From NCBI GenBank assembly GCA_007116095.1, contig SKJD01000019.1, positions 1-5,653 of the forward strand: a DNA stretch of 5,653 nt, given 5' to 3'. Of this stretch, positions 1 to 4,518 are shown in pieces. The first letter of the stretch is position 1. Each line of letters begins with the position of its first letter. The position numbers and the translations under genes were made by a program. The stretch comes from Candidatus Hydrogenedentota bacterium (GTDB lineage: Bacteria; Hydrogenedentota; Hydrogenedentia; Hydrogenedentales; SCBR16-9). Under the pieces are notes generated by a model. It was not told the origin of the DNA, did no database searches, and saw only the letters and a program-made list of their open reading frames with translations.

Positions 1-120
1 CTGTAGCATCTGGAATGTTTCGGAAGCGCGTTCATTTCCAGTTGGAACAAGTATTCTATCGCTTGGGGATAAAATTTGTCCAATACTTATTTTAATTACA
101 CATAAAAATTTTGGTCGCAT
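1..120 (-). CDS. Partial hypothetical protein, N-terminal 40 residues, runs off the left edge
   Basis: An ATG at 120-118 on the minus strand opens a frame of exactly 40 codons with no stop before the window edge. The product begins MRPKFLCVIK and the last part reads ILVPTGNERASETFQMLQ. I do not recognise the family. Support for a real gene is an AGAGGA ribosome-binding-like stretch 11 bases upstream and a TATAAT box about 60 bases upstream. The region is more AT-rich than the neighbouring genes. A 40-codon open frame can occur by chance in such sequence, so the call rests mainly on the upstream signals and the protein-like C-terminal half. It lies on the same strand as the MshEN-DnaA fusion gene and 168 bases beyond its stop. 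The candidate promoter between them suggests separate transcription. Confidence 0.4.
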   Translation of the reverse strand, partial: MRPKFLCVIKISIGQILSPSDRILVPTGNERASETFQMLQ

Positions 121-132
121 GGCCAATTGGTT

Positions 133-155
133 CCTCTTGTGAGCAGTACAAGAGG
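133..155 (-). promoter_or_regulatory. Leader hairpin that buries the ribosome binding site of the leftmost ORF
   Basis: CCTCTTGT (133-140) and ACAAGAGG (148-155) form a perfect 8-bp stem around a 7-base loop. TTGG (127-130) and CCAA (160-163) could extend the base. On the minus strand the downstream arm carries AGAGG, the likely Shine-Dalgarno core for the ATG at 120. Folding would therefore hide it. No T-run follows in either direction, so this is not a typical intrinsic terminator. The geometry fits translational control, for example a thermosensor-like or protein-bound leader. The function is inference. Confidence 0.4.
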
Positions 156-178
156 CCAGCCAAGGAGCCATCGAATGA

Positions 179-184
179 ATTATA
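179..184 (-). promoter_or_regulatory. Candidate -10 box for the leftmost partial gene
   Basis: The minus strand reads TATAAT here, a perfect sigma70 -10 hexamer. No convincing -35 element lies 16-18 bases upstream; that stretch is GC-rich and contains the 201-214 hairpin. A transcript starting about 7 bases downstream would have a leader of roughly 50 bases before the ATG at 120, including the 133-155 hairpin. Without a -35 or an extended -10 the promoter would be weak or activator-dependent. Confidence 0.35.
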
Positions 185-200
185 CCCCCTAATACAGAAG

Positions 201-214
201 CGCCGCTCTCGGCG
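201..214. repeat. Short GC-rich hairpin
   Basis: CGCCG (201-205) and CGGCG (210-214) form a 5-bp stem around a CTCT loop (GAGA on the minus strand). It lies 3' of the 289-2430 gene and just upstream of the -10 box at 179-184. It lacks a following T-run, so it could be part of a weak or Rho-assisted 3' end, or incidental. Confidence 0.25.
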
Positions 215-259
215 GATACGTGGAGAACACGACACAATGCCTGCGTCCGCTCTGGAAAT

Positions 260-282
260 GGGCCCTACGTCAAGGTGGGCCC
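260..282 (-). terminator. Weak candidate terminator hairpin 3' of the MshEN-DnaA gene
   Basis: GGGCCC occurs at 260-265 and again at 277-282. The copies can pair as a 6-bp all-GC stem around an 11-base loop, starting 6 bases after the stop codon of the minus-strand gene. The downstream minus sequence is ATTTCC, with no real U-tract, so it would be a poor intrinsic terminator. It may instead stabilise the 3' end. GGGCCC is itself a palindrome, so the pairing could be coincidental. Confidence 0.3.
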
Positions 283-288
283 TATAAG

Positions 289-2430
289 CTATGCTGCGTC
301 AATGGCCCCCAGGTGGCTTAAAATGTCATTGGCCAGGTCACAATTGAGTTCTTGACCGACCAGATCGGCGTAGGCAATGACTTTCCTGAGCGAGCCGGTC
401 ATTTTACGGATGTCGTTGGGCACGCGCATTGCAATTAACGATAAAATTTCTTCCGGAATAGACACGCCGGCCGATGTTGCGCACATACGCAAGATAGCCA
501 TACGGGTCTCCCATTCAGGCGCCTTGAGCTCGGCGACGATACCGCTGGCGAAACGGGAGACCAGGCGTTGTTCCAGCAGCCCAAGGCGATCAGGGGCCTT
601 GTCGCTCGCAATAATAATCTGCCGGCCTTGCTGGTGTAGCACATTGAAAATGTGAAAGAACTCCTCCTGGGCCTCTATCCGGCCTCCCAGGAACTGAATG
701 TCGTCGAGGATCAGCACTTCCCAGCAACAATACCCTGCGCGAAACGCGTCGATGGCCTGGTCTTTCAGGGCATCGGCAAGGCGCTTGCTGAAATGGCTGG
801 CCGAGACATAGCCCACCCGCAAGTGGGGTTGTAATTGCATGATGGCATTGCCCATGGCGCTGATCAGGTGGGTCTTCCCGATACCGACATGGCCGAAGAG
901 GAAATACGGGTTGTATTCCTCCCCGGGGCGCTGGGAGACCGCCTTGCTCAGGCGGTAGGTAAATTCGTTGGCCTTGCCCGGGATGAACGTCTCAAAGGTC
1001 AGGGTTTCCTGGGGGTGTTCGGAATCCAGGGCATTGCGGACCTGGCTGTCGCTGTTTGCCTGGAGTTGTTTTTCCGCATCGATTTCCGCAGCGTTTGACG
1101 TATCTGTTGCCGCGGCAAAGTGCTTAAACGGCGCCACGGAGCTGTGGTCTTTATGCGATGCTCGTTGTAAATCGCTGTTGCCTTGCTGTTGGACTACCGT
1201 CGATTCCAGCAGATGGCTGGTCTGTTGTACCGATTGCAAAGTCGCCTCCGCCAAAGCGGTCAGGCGGGATTCCTGTTCGGAGTGCGCCGTGCGGGTGGCT
1301 TCCACCACTTCCTGCATGCCGGAGCGCAGTGCAGAAACCAGCATGCGGTGGCTCTCTTGCAAATCCGGGCTGTCAACTGGTTGCAATTGCGCCGTTTCCC
1401 GATGGGAGCGGATTTCTGTGGAAAGAGTTGAGAAGGCCTCTTTCATGGCATCTCCCAAGGTCTCCCGCATAATACTGGCCAGTTGCTCGGTAGGCGCCGT
1501 ATCGATAACCGGGCTTTTCGGCGTTTCGACAGGCGCTGGAGCGGATTGGGCCACGCTGGCCATGACTTCCTGCATGGCTTCCCGGACACTGCCCCGGAAG
1601 ACCTGGGCGAGTTCCGTCATATCCGGCGCTGAAGTTGCCGATGCAGCGCTCTGAGAAGCGCGAAGCGCATTGAGATGGGTGCTCAGGACGGCTGTCGTTT
1701 CCTTCAGCGCCTCCTGCATACTTTCCCGGATACTTTCCGTAATCGCCTTCTGGGAAATAGCCGTATATTCTTGCTGTTTCGTCTCGGAAGGCGCCGGCGT
1801 TTTTGGCGGTATGGTGTCTTTTGGAGGCGCCGTCGGTGCTTCGGAGGACGCTGGCGAATCCTTGGCGGCCTTCTGGTTGGCGCCGGGGGCAAAGCCAAAG
1901 GATTGCATCGTGACCGTGCGGCCTTCTTTTTTCCCGAAGGCTTTTTCGCAGACCTGCTCAAAGTGTTGCCAGTGACACAAAATGGGCTTGATACGCAGGT
2001 CGGGGCAGCTTTGTTTCACCTCATCCAGCGCTGCGGTATTCAAGGGGTCCACCATCGCTACGGTCAGGATGCGGCCCAGTTTGTCGATGGGTAGTAGGTG
2101 GTATTTCAGGCAGGTTTCCTGCGAAATAAGGCCCAATACTTCCTGATTGATATCGTAGCCCTGGAGGCTTAAGTGGGGGATTTTGCAATACTTGACCAGA
2201 TTGGAGGTCAGGTCGTCCTGGTTGATCGCTTTCTGCTTGACGAGTATCTGTCCCAGGTAGGCGTTGCTGTTGCTTTGCTCCGCCAATGCTTTATCAAGTT
2301 GCTCTTGGGTGATGAGGCCGTTTTGCAACAACAGCTCTCCCACATGCCGGGGCGCGTTGTCAGGCGCGTCGTTCCGGGCAGAAGCGTCGTGGGTGGGTTT
2401 TTGCTGTCGATCTCTTCGAAAACCTAGCAT
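289..2430 (-). CDS. MshEN domain fused to a DnaA-type AAA+ ATPase domain, no DNA-binding domain
   Basis: This 713-residue protein is a domain fusion. Residues about 28-165 match the MshEN/GspE N-terminal fold: two copies of an xLGxxL...L...L motif, at HVGELL (29-34) and YLGQIL (58-63), 29 residues apart. Residues 185-220 are Pro/Ala/Ser-rich. Residues 229-391 hold four helical repeats. Residues about 474-713 match DnaA domain III: Walker A GHVGIGKT (513-520), Walker B LILDDIQF (573-580), sensor 1 ASD (608-610), the SRF arginine finger R626 and sensor 2 R675. The protein ends there, so DnaA domain IV, which binds DnaA boxes, is missing; domains I and II are replaced. By family knowledge the ATPase should bind ATP and could oligomerise, perhaps with DnaA or with itself. 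No signal peptide or membrane segment is visible, so it is cytoplasmic. The ATG at 2430 has AAGGG 7 bases upstream. It could be a regulatory switch; the function is unknown. Confidence 0.93.
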   Translation of the reverse strand: MLGFRRDRQQKPTHDASARNDAPDNAPRHVGELLLQNGLITQEQLDKALAEQSNSNAYLGQILVKQKAINQDDLTSNLVKYCKIPHLSLQGYDINQEVLGLISQETCLKYHLLPIDKLGRILTVAMVDPLNTAALDEVKQSCPDLRIKPILCHWQHFEQVCEKAFGKKEGRTVTMQSFGFAPGANQKAAKDSPASSEAPTAPPKDTIPPKTPAPSETKQQEYTAISQKAITESIRESMQEALKETTAVLSTHLNALRASQSAASATSAPDMTELAQVFRGSVREAMQEVMASVAQSAPAPVETPKSPVIDTAPTEQLASIMRETLGDAMKEAFSTLSTEIRSHRETAQLQPVDSPDLQESHRMLVSALRSGMQEVVEATRTAHSEQESRLTALAEATLQSVQQTSHLLESTVVQQQGNSDLQRASHKDHSSVAPFKHFAAATDTSNAAEIDAEKQLQANSDSQVRNALDSEHPQETLTFETFIPGKANEFTYRLSKAVSQRPGEEYNPYFLFGHVGIGKTHLISAMGNAIMQLQPHLRVGYVSASHFSKRLADALKDQAIDAFRAGYCCWEVLILDDIQFLGGRIEAQEEFFHIFNVLHQQGRQIIIASDKAPDRLGLLEQRLVSRFASGIVAELKAPEWETRMAILRMCATSAGVSIPEEILSLIAMRVPNDIRKMTGSLRKVIAYADLVGQELNCDLANDILSHLGAIDAA

Positions 2431-2437
2431 GGGAATA

Positions 2438-2442
2438 CCCTT
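2438..2442 (-). promoter_or_regulatory. Ribosome binding site of the MshEN-DnaA fusion gene
   Basis: The minus strand reads AAGGG here, 7 bases before the ATG at 2430-2428. The spacing is normal and supports this start. The nearest in-frame alternative downstream would cut into the MshEN domain. Confidence 0.65.
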
Positions 2443-2499
2443 GTTAACGTCGGTATAGGCCAGCCCATGACCCAGACCAAAGCCCTATCGATACAATGC

Positions 2500-2528
2500 A
2501 GTATAGCTTTTTCACGGCAAAAGGTCAA
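2500..2528 (-). promoter_or_regulatory. Sigma70-type promoter for the MshEN-DnaA fusion gene
   Basis: On the minus strand TTGACC (2528-2523) is followed by a 17-base spacer and TATACT (2505-2500). Each hexamer matches consensus at five of six positions at the optimal spacing. Transcription would begin near 2493, giving a leader of about 60 bases. The AT-rich sequence immediately upstream (about 2529-2583) could act as an UP element. The DnaA-box-like sites lie 45-170 bases upstream of this -35. Confidence 0.7.
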
Positions 2529-2585
2529 ATATACATTCTATAAAGTGATTAAATTAATAATAAAATTGGGTTTGTGAATAATTGA
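2529..2585. other. AT-rich tract in the divergent intergenic region
   Basis: This stretch is almost entirely A and T, including a run of TTAATAATAAAATT type, between the minus promoter and the DnaA-box-like array. It may be a promoter UP element. With the adjacent boxes it also resembles the easily melted part of a replication origin. No further origin hallmark was seen, so the promoter reading is preferred. Confidence 0.4.
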
Positions 2586-2627
2586 TATCTGGCTGCCAGG
2601 CCGAATTCCATTATCCTGTGTATGATT

Positions 2628-2657
2628 TTGACGTATCCGGATAAATTTCGATAAGAT
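2628..2657 (+). promoter_or_regulatory. Promoter for the comEA-like gene, with a palindrome in its spacer
   Basis: TTGACG (2628-2633) is followed by an 18-base spacer and TAAGAT (2652-2657). The -35 matches consensus at five of six positions and the -10 at four. The spacer contains the perfect 10-bp palindrome TATCCGGATA (2634-2643), placed where a bound repressor or activator would directly affect RNA polymerase. Transcription would start near 2664, about 80 bases before the preferred ATG and within the DnaA-box-like array. Confidence 0.5.
2634..2643. promoter_or_regulatory. Perfect palindrome TATCCGGATA, candidate operator
   Basis: This 10-bp perfect inverted repeat abuts the -35 of the comEA-like promoter. 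A related half, TTATCC, lies at 2611-2616. A dimeric helix-turn-helix regulator could bind here. No specific family can be assigned from the sequence. Confidence 0.35.
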
Positions 2658-2726
2658 GTGTATTAGTACATACTGACGTGTATAAGCCGTGTATATGCTC
2701 ACAGAATAAATCGCATGCCCTGGGGC

Positions 2727-2732
2727 GGGAGG
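2727..2732 (+). promoter_or_regulatory. Ribosome binding site that sets the comEA-like start
   Basis: GGGAGG lies 11 bases before the ATG at 2744, slightly long but workable. The in-frame GTG at 2678 has no purine-rich site before it, would begin only about 14 bases after the predicted transcription start, and lies inside the DnaA-box-like array. The ATG at 2744 is therefore preferred. Confidence 0.55.
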
Positions 2733-2743
2733 CGTTTGATGTT

Positions 2744-3646
2744 ATGTTGAGTCGCTTATTGACCTTGCGCGAACAAGTTATACTGACGGGATTGGCGATT
2801 TCAATATTTCTGGGCGCCGCTATGCTCTATCTGCAGGAATCTCGACAGCCAGTACGTGATCCACTGACCCCGGACCGGGTGGCTGGCGGTGTCACTGCGG
2901 AAGAAGGGATTTTTGCTCCGCCACAGGTGGCAGCAGAGGCGGATGTCCCTCCGGCAAGTTCATTGCCCAATACCAACCATGTACCGGTCCAGACCACGCC
3001 GTCCATGCCCGCGTCAGGTACGACATCTGAACCGAGGGCTTCTGAATCACCAGGCAGTATGGAGCCTCCGGGCAAGATCGGGGTAGCCGTCATGGGAGCC
3101 GTCCAGCGACCCGGCTTCTATTGGATGGACCCCAATCAGCGGGTATTGGATTTACTGGAAGCGGCGGGTGGCGTTCTGGACGAAGCCGATACCAGCCGGA
3201 TAAACCAGGCTGCCTATCTGCTGGATGGCGCCACCCTGACCGTACCGACCTTGCCGCGTCAAGAACGCGCAGACGGTGTCTTGCGTTTGCGACGCGGTAC
3301 AATCCGGGGGACAAATAACCCGTCCGCTTACCTTGTCGATGGCGTCGGCGTCGATCGTACACAGCAATTTTATGCCCCGGACGCTGCGCCAATGCCTTCC
3401 GGTCACCCCGATTCGCCACACACAGCCGGTAGTATGCCTGCCGCATCCGCCAGCGGGTTGGTCTCCTTGAACCGGGGAACCCAGGCCGAGTTGGAGAGTT
3501 TGCCCGGTATTGGTCCAGCGCTTGCCGGACGGATTATTCAACACCGGAATCAACGTCCTTTTCAGCATGTGGAAGAGTTGGTCGAAGTCAGCGGCATTGG
3601 CCCCCAACGCTTGGAAGCCGTACGGGATTTGGTTACGGTGTATTGA
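2744..3646 (+). CDS. comEA: ComEA-like competence DNA-binding protein with SLBB and helix-hairpin-helix domains
   Basis: The 300-residue product resembles ComEA, which binds double-stranded DNA outside the cytoplasmic membrane during natural transformation and helps pull it in. Residues 11-29 form one hydrophobic membrane anchor with no clear cleavage site. Residues 33-110 are a Pro/Ser/Thr-rich linker. Residues 111-175 match an SLBB/oligomerisation domain (VAVMGAVQRPGFYWM, then VLDLLEAAGGV). Residues 239-300 carry two helix-hairpin-helix motifs with the cores LPGIG (253-257) and VSGIG (282-286), the DNA-contacting part. Starting at GTG 2678 would add 22 residues without a ribosome binding site. 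The layout matches Bacillus ComEA; most Gram-negative ComEA proteins are short and carry only the helix-hairpin-helix part. A second linker (176-238) separates the two domains. It is divergently transcribed from the MshEN-DnaA fusion. An alternative is a ComEA-like polysaccharide or envelope protein, but the C-terminus argues for DNA binding. Confidence 0.85.
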   Translation: MLSRLLTLREQVILTGLAISIFLGAAMLYLQESRQPVRDPLTPDRVAGGVTAEEGIFAPPQVAAEADVPPASSLPNTNHVPVQTTPSMPASGTTSEPRASESPGSMEPPGKIGVAVMGAVQRPGFYWMDPNQRVLDLLEAAGGVLDEADTSRINQAAYLLDGATLTVPTLPRQERADGVLRLRRGTIRGTNNPSAYLVDGVGVDRTQQFYAPDAAPMPSGHPDSPHTAGSMPAASASGLVSLNRGTQAELESLPGIGPALAGRIIQHRNQRPFQHVEELVEVSGIGPQRLEAVRDLVTVY

Positions 3647-3693
3647 GGCGACTGCATGGCCGGGCCGGCTGTAGAAGGGGATTCGCTGTCTGC
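3647..3693. other. Convergent intergenic gap without a clear terminator
   Basis: These 47 bases separate the stop codons of the comEA-like and nsrR-like genes. They contain GCCGGGCCGGC, a GC-rich inverted repeat with a single-base centre that cannot form a normal loop. No T-run is present on either side. I see no gene here. Confidence 0.4.
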
Positions 3694-4137
3694 TCAGCTA
3701 TTGACTTTGCTCAGGCCGAGACTCTTGCGGATTTGCGCCGGATCGGCGAGCAGATCGGCCAACGTATAGCCGTCCAGTACCTTGAGAAAGGCGAGATTCG
3801 CCTCGGTAAGGGCGCTTCGCAGGCGACACACGTCGGAGATGACACATTGGTTGGTTGCGTTGTCAAAGCATTCGACAATGTCGAAGCCAGGCTCCATGAC
3901 GCGTACAACATGGCCCAGGGTGATGGCCTTGGGATCATGGGCGAGCGCCAGGCCCCCGGTGCGCCCCCGCATGGTGCTGATGAAGCCGAGCTGCCCGAGT
4001 CGGTGCGCCACTTTTACCAGATGATTGCGCGAGATGCCATAACAGGTTGCGATGTCCGCAATCGTGACCGGGGCGTCGATCGCGCCCAGATAGAGCAGGA
4101 TACGCAGGGAATAGTCGGTATGTCGGGTAAGCTGCAC
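3694..4137 (-). CDS. nsrR: NsrR-type Rrf2 family iron-sulfur transcription regulator
   Basis: The 147-residue product matches the Rrf2 family, closest in motif to NsrR, the nitric-oxide-sensing repressor of genes for NO detoxification. A winged helix-turn-helix spans about 1-65, with recognition helix GISRNHLVKV (34-43) and wing MRGRTGGL (56-63). Three cysteines, C90, C98 and C104 (C-x7-C-x5-C), and D8 occupy the positions known to ligate the [4Fe-4S] cluster in characterised NsrR proteins. The C-terminal helix with YTLADLL (124-130) is typical. The GTG at 4137 is chosen because GGAG lies 8 bases upstream and VQLTRHTDYSLR aligns with the family N-terminus. An ATG at 4200 would add 21 unmatched residues. 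It is convergent with the comEA-like gene, and no NO-detoxification gene is visible nearby. It could instead be another Rrf2 sensor such as an IscR relative, but the SRNHLVKV motif favours NsrR. Confidence 0.85.
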   Translation of the reverse strand: MQLTRHTDYSLRILLYLGAIDAPVTIADIATCYGISRNHLVKVAHRLGQLGFISTMRGRTGGLALAHDPKAITLGHVVRVMEPGFDIVECFDNATNQCVISDVCRLRSALTEANLAFLKVLDGYTLADLLADPAQIRKSLGLSKVNS

Positions 4138-4145
4138 GGTAAACA

Positions 4146-4149
4146 CTCC
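4146..4149 (-). promoter_or_regulatory. Ribosome binding site that sets the GTG start of the nsrR-like gene
   Basis: The minus strand reads GGAG, 8 bases before the GTG at 4137-4135, which is ideal spacing. It decides the start against the longer frame beginning at ATG 4200, whose extra residues have no family match. Confidence 0.7.
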
Positions 4150-4203
4150 AGATTTCAGGCGTAGGTCGACAATACCAGCTTGCAGGCTCCAGCTTAGCAT
4201 AAG

Positions 4204-4220
4204 TAGCAGGTATACTGGTA
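4204..4220. promoter_or_regulatory. Imperfect inverted repeat upstream of nsrR-like gene, possible operator
   Basis: TAGCAG (4204-4209) and CTGGTA (4215-4220) form an inverted repeat with one mismatch around GTATA. It lies about 70 bases before the GTG start. A minus-strand TTGATA (4228-4223) is adjacent but has no good -10 at normal spacing. The site does not look like the published enterobacterial NsrR consensus. The promoter of this gene is therefore unresolved. Confidence 0.22.
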
Positions 4221-4250
4221 GTTATCAAAGGAAATTACGGCCTGCTGGAT

Positions 4251-4346
4251 TCAAATTCTTATCGCAACATTGTGTTGATTGAAGACTTCGCGCGGTGATT
4301 GGTATCCCAGGTTTTTTCTTGGTCTGTCGTTTATTTCGTTCACATA
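4251..4346 (-). pseudogene. C-terminal remnant of an IS30-family transposase
   Basis: The minus strand from 4346 down to the TGA at 4253-4251 encodes a 31-residue tail containing NDRPRKNLGYQSPREVF. This is the characteristic C-terminal end of IS30-family DDE transposases, where NxRPRKxLGxxTPxEVF is conserved near the C-terminus. The frame stays open upstream to a TAG near 4389, but the extra residues (LLEDLGLVSSPFG) do not look like the family. The break with the rest of the element is therefore probably near 4347. The catalytic domain is absent, so the fragment is inactive. It lies about 113 bases upstream of the nsrR-like GTG on the same strand. The right end of the element may have contributed to that gene's promoter region. 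No left end or intact terminal repeat is visible. Confidence 0.75.
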
Positions 4347-4432
4347 GCCGAACGGGCTGCTGACAAGACCCAGGTCTTCGAGCAGTGAAATCTACGACGT
4401 ATGCCGCGGGCTGTGTGCAAATTTCTGTTACA

Positions 4433-4441
4433 TGGTATAGA
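4433..4441 (+). promoter_or_regulatory. Candidate extended -10 promoter for the lipoprotein gene
   Basis: TGGTATAGA carries the extended -10 TGn element followed by TATAGA, five of six matches to TATAAT. No good -35 lies 17 bases upstream (GTGTGC), but an extended -10 can compensate. The leader would be about 70 bases long. Confidence 0.35.
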
Positions 4442-4504
4442 ATAGGGGCATGTAGACAATTTGCGGGAACCGTTTGCGTTGGCTATGTCTGATGAGCTGA
4501 AAGT

Positions 4505-4509
4505 AGAGG
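4505..4509 (+). promoter_or_regulatory. Ribosome binding site of the VWA lipoprotein gene
   Basis: AGAGG lies 9 bases before the ATG at 4519. The following codons give a textbook lipoprotein signal peptide, which fixes the start. Confidence 0.65.
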
Positions 4510-4518
4510 CAGCAGATC

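Larger units (their letters stand above)
2573..2696 (-). repeat. Array of five same-oriented DnaA-box-like 9-mers
   Basis: Five related 9-mers lie on one strand. Written on the plus strand they are TGTGAATAA (2573-2581), TGTGTATGA (2617-2625), TGTGTATTA (2657-2665), CGTGTATAA (2677-2685) and CGTGTATAT (2688-2696). The first, read on the minus strand as TTATTCACA, fits the DnaA-box consensus TTATNCACA perfectly. The next three have one mismatch and the last has two. Start-to-start distances are 44, 40, 20 and 11 bases, close to whole helical turns, so most sites could face the same side of the helix. The last three overlap the expected start region and leader of the comEA-like gene. DnaA binding is inferred; another regulator with a GTGTAT-type site is the alternative. 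Confidence 0.5.
4347..4518. other. Intergenic region between the IS30 remnant and the lipoprotein gene
   Basis: No gene is supported here. A hairpin with arms CTGCT/AGCAG (4357-4361, 4381-4385) and AAGAC/GTCTT (4365-4369, 4374-4378) has an internal loop and no T-run. The part from about 4400 onwards carries the likely promoter and ribosome binding site of the plus-strand lipoprotein gene. With the remnant, the gene-poor stretch 4138-4518 probably records an IS insertion followed by deletion. Confidence 0.45.

Noticed and set aside
968..1654. A 228-codon plus-strand open frame opposite the MshEN-DnaA gene
   Set aside because: It is antisense to a gene with clear domain matches, has low-complexity Ser/Cys/Trp-rich translation and no recognisable motif. 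It is a shadow of the Ala/Glu-rich repeat coding on the other strand.
2500..2700. Chromosomal replication origin
   Set aside because: There are DnaA-box-like sites and an AT-rich tract, but no neighbouring dnaA-dnaN, gidA or parAB genes, and the sites overlap two promoters. A regulatory role is simpler, so only the boxes are reported.
2678..2743. GTG at 2678 as the start of the comEA-like gene
   Set aside because: It has no ribosome binding site, lies within the DnaA-box-like repeats about 14 bases after the predicted transcription start, and adds 22 residues before a membrane anchor that starts properly after the ATG at 2744.
3643..4164. A 173-codon plus-strand open frame opposite the nsrR-like gene
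   Set aside because: It lies fully antisense to a confident Rrf2 family gene, lacks a ribosome binding site and shows no family motif.
4138..4200. ATG at 4200 as the start of the nsrR-like gene
   Set aside because: The additional 21 residues do not match the family, whereas the GTG at 4137 has GGAG at ideal spacing and gives the canonical N-terminus with Asp8 in place.
4357..4385. Hairpin as a transcription terminator
   Set aside because: The stem is interrupted by an internal loop, no T-run follows on either strand and no complete gene ends beside it.
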